The translations under genes and the position numbers were made by a program. The notes under the pieces were generated by a model. That model was not told where the DNA came from. It saw only the letters and a list, made by a program, of their open reading frames with translations, and ran no database searches. DNA of 64,000 nucleotides, taken from NCBI GenBank assembly GCA_037013495.1, contig CM072806.1:1302001-1366000 (forward strand). Reading direction: 5' to 3'. The stretch comes from Hippophae tibetana. Taxonomy: Eukaryota; Streptophyta; Magnoliopsida; Rosales; Elaeagnaceae. Positions 24,441 to 35,437 of this stretch are shown here, piece by piece (the stretch's first letter is position 1; each line of letters opens with the position of its first letter).

Positions 24441-27424
24441 TAATTTTTATGTAGAAATCATATCATATCTCATATTAATTAAAAAAAAGAACAATCAACT
24501 AGTATAAAGTATTTTTTAAGCAAAATTGCTTATTAAATTCAATAAATCATATCTATCATTCATGTATGATTAACTTATTAGGTAGTAAAAATATTATTTA
24601 AATAAATTCATATGTTAGTCTATTATATTTAACTTATTTATTAAATAAAATTATGTAATTATTATTAATATTGTGATAAATTAGTATTTGTATTCTATTG
24701 CTTATAAAATATTTATTATATATATTTATTCATCACTAAAATAACAAATTAATAAACTATTTGTTTTAAGAGTATTTCTAAAAATTATTATTTTAACATC
24801 AGTTTTCAATTATAAAAAAAATAGTTTGAAAACTTATATTCAAAAATTTACTTTTTTATTTTATTTTTATAAAATATAGAATTTGGAACAATAATGCTCG
24901 ATAATTAATACTATTACATATTTATTAAATTTAAATCATTAACTTGTATGTAAAAAGTGAATAATATTTAACCTTTTTGAGGCTTCTCACTTGAAGTCAT
25001 TTTTTTTACTTGTATGATCAAATTAAAGTTTAGAAGTTTAGTATTTATTTTATTTTATTTTTGGTATTTTTTTACTTTTATTTTCAATTGATACTTTAGT
25101 GATATCTATATTTAAAAAATGTATCAATTTGATGTAGTTTTTCATTTTATTAGAGATTTTTTTACAGGTATACAACACATACATTTTTAATCAACAGACG
25201 TTTATTGTATTTTTATATCTTTCTATCCCTAGAAGATTAATAACTTTTTTTCCATCATTTTTGGGTCTTTAAATAAATATTTTGATGTTTTTGACTCGTT
25301 AAAAACATAAAAATAAGGAAGTAAAATGAGTTAAAATATTAAAACATGTATTTAAGGACTCAAAAATGGCAAAAAAAATGTTAATGCTTTACTTGAGGGG
25401 CCAAAAGAGATAAATATATATAAAAATATTATTCATTAAAAGTGCAGGTGTTATATAAGTGTAAAAAATCCATAATAAAATAAAAAATTATACCAAAATT
25501 ATACCATTTTTAAAATGTGTTAATCATTAAGATATCACCTAAAAATAAAGATAAAAAATATTACTAAAGTATTAAATCCTTCAAATTACATCAATTCATT
25601 TAGAAAAGAAAAAAAGGAATGAAATTTTACAAAAAAAAAAACCTTTTGGATTCCTTGCCGACCATAATATTATATAGGAGTGTAGCTAATGGACAATTCA
25701 ATATACTTGTTTTCCATAAAAGAGTAGAATACTTCTAGCTTTTGAAAATCCAATAGGTTAAGTAAAAAGTCACATATTTGTTGAAGAATGGCCTGAGAAT
25801 AATATAACGGACTGGTTTTTTTAAGGAAGTCGCTAGTTAGATAGAACGAAATCTAAACTAAGTTTTTTTTCAAGTGGGCTGGTTACGAAGAAGGCTAGAG
25901 TAAAAAATTGTGCCAAGTTGAGATTTTCTGGAAAAAAAAAATTTGGCCAAGTTAGAACTTCAATGCTTAAAAAGTTAAAAGTTTATTACTATTTATAGAG
26001 GAAGAATGGAAGTTGAACGATTTTTCCATTGAAATCAAAATTAATACTGGAAATATTCCCTAGACTTTTCAAAATCCTAGGGAGTAGGGAATTAATGTCA
26101 AGAATGGTACGTGTAGAAGGGTTGCTATCACAACGACCTGAATCGCCTTGCTTGATGAAACCCCATTGTATTAGGATACAAGGGTTAAGTTTTGAAGTAT
26201 TCTCTTAATTTCTCAAAGTTTAAGGAATAGAAAAGTTAATGCTTTGTACTCTTCATATAACATGTATACTACCCTAATGACCTTGCTTACCTCATTTGCA
26301 TATAAGACATCAAACATCTCATGTATAACGACCTAGCATGGTTAATTGAACATTCAAAGTATAGGACTTTAGATGCATCCCGCAACTAACGACCTATATA
26401 GCATGACCTTGTGATTCAAATCAAGTAGCACCCAATCACTTATAGTCGTCGTGATTGAACAACCTGTGGATAGCCCTCCTAAGAACTCTACATCCCTATG
26501 AGGGATGTCCTATGCGACCTAAGCTTAACAACATGATTTTGTGTAAAACTATTATACATAGGTATTCTGACATCTCAAATAGAGTAATTACCAATATAAT
26601 TTTAATACATATTTCTTAGGTGCTATATATACTTTCCTTCTGAGATGAATAAATGATATAATCATTATTCACATTCTAAACTTCTCTCTAGAAACCCTAC
26701 AACACTATAATCTCTCCAAACAATATCTATCTTTGTCCCTGATTGTCATTACCACAAGCTCATTCTCTTTGATCTCACTGATTTCTTTATCATTTTCGAC
26801 CACCTTATATTCGTTCAAACATTATGTTTAAGATTTAATTTTGTTTTTAAAATTTTAAATAATAAATTAAAAATCATATATATTTCTTCCTTAGATCAAC
26901 TTTAGGAATATACTTGTCATTTTCTATAAAATGATTCGTACACTTGCAAGAGTTTTATAAATATAAAACCAAAGTATATGCAAGATTGGTATTATTAATT
27001 CAATGTCGGTCTTGTCTCATCAAGAAGCAGGGGTCATAAGGGTACTCGACTCCCTTTATGGCTGTCAAATATGGCTCTGGTTAAGAAAACATGTGAGATA
27101 TCTCGTATATGTGTAACCTTTACAGATTTAAACGAAGCATGTTCCAAAGATTATTTCCCCCTACAAAATATTAATCAGCTAGTAGATGCCTATGTCGGAT
27201 TTGGGCTAATTAAATAATGAGTCCAAACTCAATACAATTTGACTTTATCAAAACTCTAACCCTTAACACCATTTAAGTTATGGTTTCTATTGACTTCATA
27301 TGTTGAGACAAAAATTAGCTGATTGTCAAAAACCCACTTGAATTTTCTCATAGATTTGGACAGCAAAACCAAAATTAAAACTTGGCTAATAATAATTGTG
27401 ACATATTGGGAAATGGGTATGCCG
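24441..27424. other. AT-rich intergenic DNA with a fold-back element and a possible LTR remnant
   Basis: Most of this stretch is very AT-rich and non-coding. It contains the fold-back element listed at 25095-25543. From about 26050 to 26830 composition is more balanced and includes a TATA-like CTATATATAC and an end CGTTCAAACA; part of it resembles 45005-45095. This could be a solitary LTR, but no duplication of the target was identified. No gene was recognised. Confidence 0.4.
25095..25543. repeat. Long fold-back (inverted-repeat) element
   Basis: The segment begins TTTAGTGATATC and ends GATATCACCTAAA. Its two halves, each about 200 bp, are imperfect reverse complements of each other over nearly their whole length, meeting near 25310. 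Matching blocks pair in order from the outside in: the termini, TTATTAGAGATTTTTTTACA with its partner near 25460, the ACACATACATTTTTAATCA region, and TTTTTGGGTCTTTAAATA with its partner near 25350. It encodes nothing. The shape is that of a fold-back MITE. A related arm lies at 1140-1230. Confidence 0.7.
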
Positions 27425-27893
27425 GCATGCTTTGAAGCACTTGAAAGAAGGAAGTAGCATAATCAACTCAACATCAATTAATGCCTACACGGGTGGTCCA
27501 GAAGTGTTAGATTACAGTTCAATAAAGGGAGCAATTGTGGCTTTTACTCAAGGTCTGGCTCTTCAGCTGGTCCAGAAGGGGATTCGTGTTAATGCTGTAG
27601 CTCCAGCCTGTTTGGACTCCATTGCAAGTTGCTTCAATGCCTCCAGATATGATCAAAAGCTTGGGTTTATCGTTCCAATGGGAAGGGCAGCTCAGCCTTC
27701 TGAGATTGCACCAAGCTATGTGTTCCTGGCTTCAGCTGAGTCTTCTTATTTCACTGGCCAAGTTCTTCATCCCAATGGTGCGTAATGATACTCATGTTCT
27801 TTATGTTATCTGATTTGTTTTGCTGTAATATGTAGGTTGTTAAAAGTAATTTTAATTATTTGATTCTCAGGTGGAATGATTGTCAATGCTTGA
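27425..27893 (+). pseudogene. C-terminal remnant of a short-chain dehydrogenase (glucose/ribitol dehydrogenase homologue)
   Basis: Two exons (about 27425-27777 and 27871-27893) encode the second half of a classical SDR related to plant glucose and ribitol dehydrogenase homologues. Seen are the active-site YxxxK in DYSSIKGA, the following helix AFTQGLALQLVQKGIRVNAVAP, the SYVFLASAESSYFTGQVLHPNG segment and the C-terminal GGMIVNA. The N-terminal Rossmann half with the TGxxxGIG cofactor motif, the NNAG motif and the catalytic-serine region upstream is missing: nothing SDR-like is found in the preceding kilobase. The PGP usually following VAP is replaced by PAC. I infer a truncated, non-functional copy, although the intact frame and normal intron mean decay is recent or the piece is still transcribed. 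An unannotated distant upstream exon is the alternative. Confidence 0.7.
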
Positions 27894-29379
27894 GCCTCTT
27901 TGGCGCCTTCTAGCCTCTTTGTTGCTTTGAGTCTTGAGAACAGCTTAATAAAGAGAGTACTCTCATTTGAAGCCTAGGAAGCTACACATAAAAGTTACTT
28001 CAAAAACCACTTGGGCCATTTCACTGTCAAGTCTTGTTATGAGCTTCGTTGTTACATAGAATAAGTTGATTAATATATGACTGAGTTATGAAGCTTCAGA
28101 TGTTTCTCTCCTTAAAGATTGCCTTTAAATTTCACACCCAAAATAAAAAGGGGAAAAATGCTTCTAGCAAGTAATTTAAGGTCTAGTTGTTTTTGCTTCT
28201 AGGATACTGTAAATAGCCTTAAAAAAAAACCCCTCCTGGAGAAGTATAAAAAAACAAAAAATAATTGTTAGAAGCACTTTAAAGCTCGTGAAATACATGT
28301 TTTGCTTGTTGACAAAATGAGTGTATGTTTGTGTTTTTGTTAGAAATAGTTTCAAAACACAAGTGGTTTTAAGAACTGCGTGTTTATATCAGTAAGCATA
28401 AAATGTGCTTTCTTAGAAAGCAATTTTGACAAACACTATTTGTTCCTGAAGCGATTTTTTGCTCAAAAACACTTCTACAGTTTTCCAAAAGCAGAAATAA
28501 ACAATCATAAATATGTGCTTAAAACTGTTTCTTAAGTCGCTTCTGTTTGAAACCATATGTAATAGAAACACAAGAAAAGGCAAATGAAATAACTAAAGGG
28601 GAATTAACACATGATGCTATATAACACGAGGTCACAGCAAAGCAGAATAGAAAGTTGAACACTCTAGTAGTGATTAAAAAATGTCTGAAAAGAGTTTTTC
28701 AACCAGAATCCAACTACACTTTGAAACTTTGATGAATAAAATTCAACAGACGTATGAAATGCAGGACGCAAACCAACTAGTTATTGGTTAATCCACAATA
28801 CGTCACTTGCATCAGATGCCTATCTAAGTACCTTCTGGACACCATAATATAGAAACCTTTGATTGAATGATATCCAAACTCCAAACTCCAAACTCCGGAC
28901 ATTAATCCCGCTCTGACATAGATTCAAAAAGGAAATTATACAAGTTAGGATTGCTTTGGAAATAACAAGATAATCTAAATCTGTTTCTTAAATGACCTAG
29001 TTGAAAACAACACAAAACAAATACATATTTAAAATGATTGAATGGACATATTTCAGAAAAAAAAGTCCAATAATATAATTATTTGTATGAGAAACATGTT
29101 TTTTCATGTTATACACACACACTAGTGTATATTTTCCTAACACAGTTACAGAATCACAGAAACTAATATATATTCAAAATTTAAAAGAAATTGGAGCAAT
29201 AAATAGAAAAATAAAAGAATGTAATAAGATAATTTGGATGAATAAAAAAGGAGAAAAATACCAAGAGCACTTTACTTATTGCAAGGTCATGTACTTATTT
29301 TTGTAACAATTTAGTCCTATTGTTATGAAAAAGTAACCGCACAAAGATAAATGTATTTTTTTTATTTTTTCAAATATAT
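27894..29379. other. Intergenic DNA between SDR remnant and copia element
   Basis: No gene was recognised. Around 28170-28560 there are scattered mirrored motifs (GCTTCTAG, AAACACTTCT, AAGTCGCTTCTG against TTAGAAGCAC and AAGCAATTTT) suggesting an old inverted-repeat element whose ends I cannot place. The last 300 bp before 29380 are AT-rich. Confidence 0.4.
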
Positions 29380-32300
29380 TGTAAGAAATGGTTTTATTGA
29401 TGATGAATAAACGAATGTTTACAACTTATTTATATAAAAAAAGCAAAATTGTAATTAAAAACAAACACAATTACGGAGGAATATGTTTTTGGACAGCATG
29501 TTCCTCCCCTACAAATTTGTTGGTGGTTGTTTCTAGCTGGTGTGTTGGTTGTCACCAACTAGATCTCGAGTTCTTTAACATTCCCCCTCAAGTTGAAATA
29601 TATATTAATTATTCTTAACTTGTTAAGTAAGCTCGAGAACTGTAGAAAACTCAGAGATTTAGTAAATATATTTGCTGGTTGATCTAATGTAGAGATATGC
29701 TAAGTCTTGATCATTCCAGCTTGAATCTTTTCTCTTACTAGATAACAATCGATCTCTATGTGTTTGGTTCGTTCATGAAACACTGGATTTGATGCAATGT
29801 GAAGGGTTGCTTGATTGTCACAATATAACTTGGTTGGTTGGGAGTGTTTGATACCCAAATCATCCAAAATGTATCATAACCAGGTTACTTCGCAATATAC
29901 TGCTGCCATAGAACGGTATTCTGCTTCTGCACTTATTATGAGACCGTATTTTGTTTCTTAGTCTTCCATGAAATTAGCGAGTTTCCAAGAAACATACAAT
30001 ATCTTGTGGTTGATCGTCGTGTATCTGTGCATTTAGCCCAATTAGCCCAATCTGTGTCACAGAAAGCATTTAGTTGCTGAGAAAAAGAGACCTTGCCCTT
30101 GTGTGTTCTTGACATATCGTAGCACTCGTTGAGTTGCTTCCAAATGTAGTTGACGTGATTTATCCATATATTGACTGAGAATGTGCACGGCACACACTAA
30201 GTCGGGTCTTATGATGGTCAAATATATTAATCTCCCAACAAGTCTTCAATAGGATGTGAGATTACTGATGAATTCCCCTTCAACCTTACTGAGGGATAAA
30301 TTTTGTAGATGAATTGGCAGATTTGGCACCAAGATAACCCATGTCCTCCAATATTTCAAGTGTGTACTTATGTTGTGACAGAACAATTCCCTTCCTGGAA
30401 CGTGAAACTTCTATGCCTAAAAAATACTTTAATTCACCGAGATCTTTAAGCTTAAATTGTCGCATGAGATGATTCTTAGTTTCTTCAATGTCTTGTACAT
30501 TGTTTCCTATTATGATTATATCTACATAGACAAGAAGAGCAGAGAAGAAATCACCACGGGTTCGGACGAATAATGAGTGATCATACTTGGATTGGTTAAA
30601 ACCAGCTAGCTTAAGTGTTGTTGATAGCTTGATGAACCATTGTCATGAAGCTTGTTTAAGTCCATACAAAGATTTGTATAGCTTACATACTCATGTTTCC
30701 CCCTTTCGTCCGAATCCAGGTGGAAGGGACATGTAGACATCTTCATGAAGATCACCATAAAGAAAAACATTGTTGACATCGAGTTGTCGAAGATGCCAAT
30801 TTTGAATAACAGTAACAGTAAGAAGAAGCCAAACAGTGACAAGTTTGGCTACTGGTGCAAAAGTTTCTTGGTAGTCAAAACCTTCAATCTGACTGTATCC
30901 TTTGGCCACTAACCGAGCCTTGTATCGTTCCATAAAGCCATCAAAATTATACTTGATTTTGTAGACCCATTTATAACCAACTGGTTTCTTGTTTGGAGGA
31001 AGCTGTTGAAACGTCCAAGTGTCATTAGTTTCAAGAGTATCCAGTTCTTGTTTCATGGCAAGCCACCATTTTGGATTGTTGAAAGCTTCAACAAAGGTGA
31101 TTGGTTCCCTGCAAAGGCACAATGTGTAGGTGATAATTGGTCATAGGTAGGTACATGAGATAAATAATGCGAAGTACCTTTGTCATTGGACAATACTGAG
31201 TTAGACGAAGGGAAGGACTGAGAAGGCAAGGAAGCTTCTACATGATATTTGAAGGTAGCTAGGAACATCGGTGGATCGACGAAGCCTATGTGTGACTGGT
31301 GCTAGAGGAGTCATGTGTGGTGGAGAAGTTGATGATGATGTTTTTGGAGATGAATTTTGAAGATGAAGAATGTTTGAGTCGATTGTTGGAAGGACAGCTG
31401 ATGTATGATGAAGTGATGTATTTGGATTGGTTGATTGACGAATGTTAAGTATGTCATCATAAATAGTATTTTCTGATGGAGTAAATAGAGTTGGAGTGTT
31501 GACAACGGAAGTGAAATAAGAAAATACATGTTCATGAAAGATAACATCACGAGACACTAAGGTCTTGCTTGTTTCCAGATTGTAGACACGATAACCTTTT
31601 ATCCCAGATGGATACCTAATGAATATGCATCTATGTGATCTAGCATCAAACTTGGTGAGTCGATCATGATGTACAGACACAAAACAAAGGGAACCAAAAA
31701 CACAAAGATGTTCATACCTAAGAATTTTGTGAAAAAGGATTTTAAATAGTGTTTTACCCTTGAGAACAGGTGTTGAAGTACGATTTATAAGGTATGTGGC
31801 TATAAGAATGGCATCTCTCTAGAATTGTTTAGGGAGATTGGCTTGAAAGAGAAATGAACGAGCGGCATTGAGAAGATGGTAGTGTTTGCGTTCAGTAACA
31901 CCATTTTGTTGAGGGGTAAAAACACAACTGGTTTAATGAAGGATTCTTTTGGTAGAAAACAACTGGGTCATAGAGAATTCTGGTACATTGTCGCTACGAA
32001 TGATTTTAACTCTGGATGAAAATTGTGTTTCAACAAGATTAATGAAGATGATAAGAAATGTGCGTATATCAGATTTAGCATGTAAGAGATAGACCCATGT
32101 GCATCTTGAGTAGTCATCAACAATAGTGAGAAAATAACGTGCTCCATTAAGTGCTGGAATGAGAGTTTGCTTAGCTAGTGGACAAATAGAACAATCACTA
32201 ATGGAACAAAAAAGTGTGTTGATGGAAAGAGAAATTACACGCAAACTGTAATTAGATAAATGACCAAGTCGTTGATGCCATAGATGAGAGTTGGTGGAAG

Positions 32301-34899
32301 CAGTATTTGAAACAGAAAAACATCTGGCCTTTTCAGAAATAGTCAGGTAGTAGAGTCATGTTTTCTCAATTCCCATCCTAATCGTCTTCCCTAAGCATTT
32401 GTCCTGAACAAATCACATATTATTAGTGAAGGTAACAGGACAAAATGTAGTTTGAGTTAGTTTGGCTACTGAAACTAAGTTTAATTTGAAGGAGGAAACA
32501 CACAAGACATTATAGAGTATGAAATTATTGGAGAAATGTACAGTGTCAATATGTGTGACACGGGCAAGAGAATGATCAGGTAAATGCACATGTCGATTAG
32601 TGACTGGAATGCTGGAGCTCATAAGATTTTGGGAACAAATCATGTAATCAGTTGCTCATGTATCAAAAATCCAACGAGTTTCTAAATGGAAAACAGTTGC
32701 ACATAATGTGTTACCTAAAGAAGTAGTCACTTGACTTGCCATGCTACCTGATTTGGATTGATTGAGAAGTGTAAAAAGCTCTTGATATTGGACAGATGTA
32801 AGGTTATGGGATGATGTTTTTGTGTCGGAGTAGCTTTCCTGAAAGTCAATAAGATGAGCTTTGGAAGAAAAACCATAACTTGTATTTCTCTTATCTTGAA
32901 TTGCTCCTTTCTTCCGACACATGTTAATGTCATGTCCATTCAAATCACAGAAATTACATTTGAAACGCTTTCGAAAGTTTTCAAAATTATCCATTGAGAC
33001 CACAAAAATCACATTTGAGATGACTTCGACAATGCTCAGAATTATGATCTATATTGTTGCATCGATTGCACTTGAGATGTGGGTTCCTTTATGGGTAATT
33101 CTTGTGAGGATATTGTAGACAACTATCTCTGGCAACAAGTGCAGCAGCTTCTGGCATCCTTCCTATGGTTTGCGTGGAGACAGCTCTCTGCTTTTCATCT
33201 TGAACAATGAGTGAATATACCTTATTTACTGTAGGTAAAGGTTCCATGAGCAAGATTTGTCCATGTGCTAATGTGTAAACCGTGTTAAGCCCCATGAAGA
33301 ACTTTGTGGTTCGCTATTTTTGTTGATATTTTTGTAGTTCCCTTCCGGCATTTCCTCCACAATGTGGAAGAGGACATAGTGCATCGCGACTATCCCACAG
33401 GCTTTTCAATTTGGTGTAGTATTCTCCAATGCTTACACCTTCTTGTATGCAATCATGGATCTCTTGCTCAATGTGGAATAGGTGCACGTTGTTGGTGTGT
33501 GAAAAACATTCTTTCAATTCTTCCCATAGCTCATATGCAGTATCAGAAGAACTTTATGGTTCGCTATTTTTGTTGATATTTTTGTAGTTCCCTTCCGGCA
33601 TTTCCTCCACAATGTGGAAGAGGACAGTGCATCGCGACTATCCCACAGGCTTTTCAATTTGGTGTAGTATTCTCCAATGCTTACACCTTCTTGTATGCAA
33701 TCATGGATCTCTTGCTCAATGTGGAATAGGTGCACGTTGTTGGTGTGTGAAAAACGTTTTTTCAATTCTTCCCATAGCTCATATGCAGTATCATTATACA
33801 TGATACTTTCTGCAATTTTAGGCGATATGGCATTGAGAATCCATCATTTGACAAGAATGTTGCAACGAGTCCATTGTTTGATTTCTGCTTCAAAGTTTGT
33901 TGATGGCCTTTTGATTGTGCCGTCAATAAATCCTTCTTTGTTTTTTGTGATAAGAGCCATGAGCATCACATGAATCCAAATGTGATAATTTTCTTGATTT
34001 AAGGATTGAATTACTAGAACCATGCCTAATTGATCTGAATGGTGTAGATATAATAAATGGCTAGGGTCATCATACCATTTTGGTAAAGTAGGGTTGGTAT
34101 TGGTAGTTGTAGACATTATTGTTTAGTAAAATAAATCGAAAGAACGGGATAGGATTTAGTGTGTTTTAGACAACAATGATTGTTTATGAAACAAATAATA
34201 AACTGAAATATGTTTTATCTTATAGAAAATGAGTCAAGGATTACAGAACCAAAAATTTCAACCATAGAACCGGTCAGAAAGTTGGTGAACCAACATCTGG
34301 AGTGGCTGGAACGGCGGCTACAACGCTGGAGCACTGAACCGGATGAAGACCGAACCGGATGGAGGACTGAATCAACTAAAGACCGAACCGAAAGAACGAC
34401 GCGTCGTTTGCTTCAAAGGCGCGCTGAACGACGTGTCGTTTGAGTCTTCTTCCTCAACAGCTAGCGTGTGGAACGCCGATGAACTCAGACAAGGCGCGTG
34501 TAAACGCATGTGGTAATGTTTTGGCTTAAAATTAATTGCAGATTGCTCGGATTTTTTCTGGATATTATAATGAGATGAAATTGAAATTATTTTGTGAATC
34601 GAAATTGATTTTTGAAAAAAAAACAAAATGAGAAAAGAAGAAAAAATTTCTATGTGAGCTGAATTTTCTAGGAATTATTTCCTAAGCTCTGATACCATGT
34701 AAGAAATGGTTTAATTGATGATGAATAAATGAATGTTTAAGATATATTTATACAAAGAAAAAACAAAATTATAATAATTAAAAACAAACACAATTATGGA
34801 GGGGCATGGTCTTGGACAGCCTGTTCCTCCCCACCAATCTGTTGGTGGTTGTTTCCTGGTGTGTTGGTTGTCACCAACTGGATCTCGAATTCTTTAACA
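29380..34899 (-). mobile_element. Ty1/copia LTR retrotransposon, old and broken
   Basis: The element lies on the minus strand. The two 201 bp LTRs (29380-29580 and 34699-34899) start TGTAAGAAATGG and end TTCTTTAACA, and differ at roughly one position in ten by eye, so the insertion is old. A polypurine tract (reverse complement of TTCCCCCTCAAG) abuts the left LTR at 29581. An initiator-Met primer-binding site (TGGTATCAGAGC) abuts the right LTR at 34698. In element order from the right there are Gag and zinc-knuckle remnants (about 34116-32650), protease/Gag-pre-integrase, integrase (about 32240-31600), reverse transcriptase (about 31120-30690) and RNase H (about 30190-29930). Flanking bases TATAT and TATGT resemble a 5 bp target duplication. 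Many breaks are present. The Gag region carries an internal ~250 bp tandem repeat. Confidence 0.92.
33296..33800. repeat. About 250 bp tandem repeat within the copia Gag region
   Basis: The segment TCGCTATTTTTGTTGATATT at 33311 recurs at 33561, and the following ~230 bp are almost identical between the two positions. The spacing is 250 bp. It is a structural repeat within the 29380-34899 fossil and appears younger than the rest of it. Confidence 0.85.
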
Positions 34900-35437
34900 T
34901 ATGTTATATAGAAACTGTTATAACTTAAATAAATTATAACTGAAAGAATTGAAGAAAAAAATGAAAAAAAAAATTATTTATCCTTATACAATCATTTTTT
35001 CGTAATAATAAGACTAAATGGACTTTTATGGTCATCTTTCCATAAAAAAATTGGAAAAAAAGGAGTAAAAACTTGAAAAAGTTAGAAATGAAACTAAGGT
35101 GTGTACTCCTATGATAATATTATTCCTAAGGTAAACTTCTGGCTACTATAGGAATATCAATGCAGAATGAAATTAACAAAAAGCTGTCATCGGTTTGCAA
35201 GAAATGTTAATTCAACTTATTTGTATCAATATTGCATTCACACCAATACTTAGCATGCAACATGCACATAAAAATCATAACTTCTACATTTGTTGCATGC
35301 AAGTTTCAGTAGTATTCCTTGGCAATCCTGTTAACCACCATTTCACCTCCAAATATTTGACATTAATATCATCTGTGCAGCTATTAAGTAAAATAAGAAC
35401 ATGTAATAACCTGTAGTCGTGTAGCCTGAAGTCTACC
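34900..35437. other. Intergenic DNA and probable RHF1A 3' UTR
   Basis: AT-rich sequence between the copia element and the RHF1A stop codon. The portion nearest 35437 is probably the minus-strand 3' untranslated region of RHF1A. No frame resembles a known protein. Confidence 0.45.
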
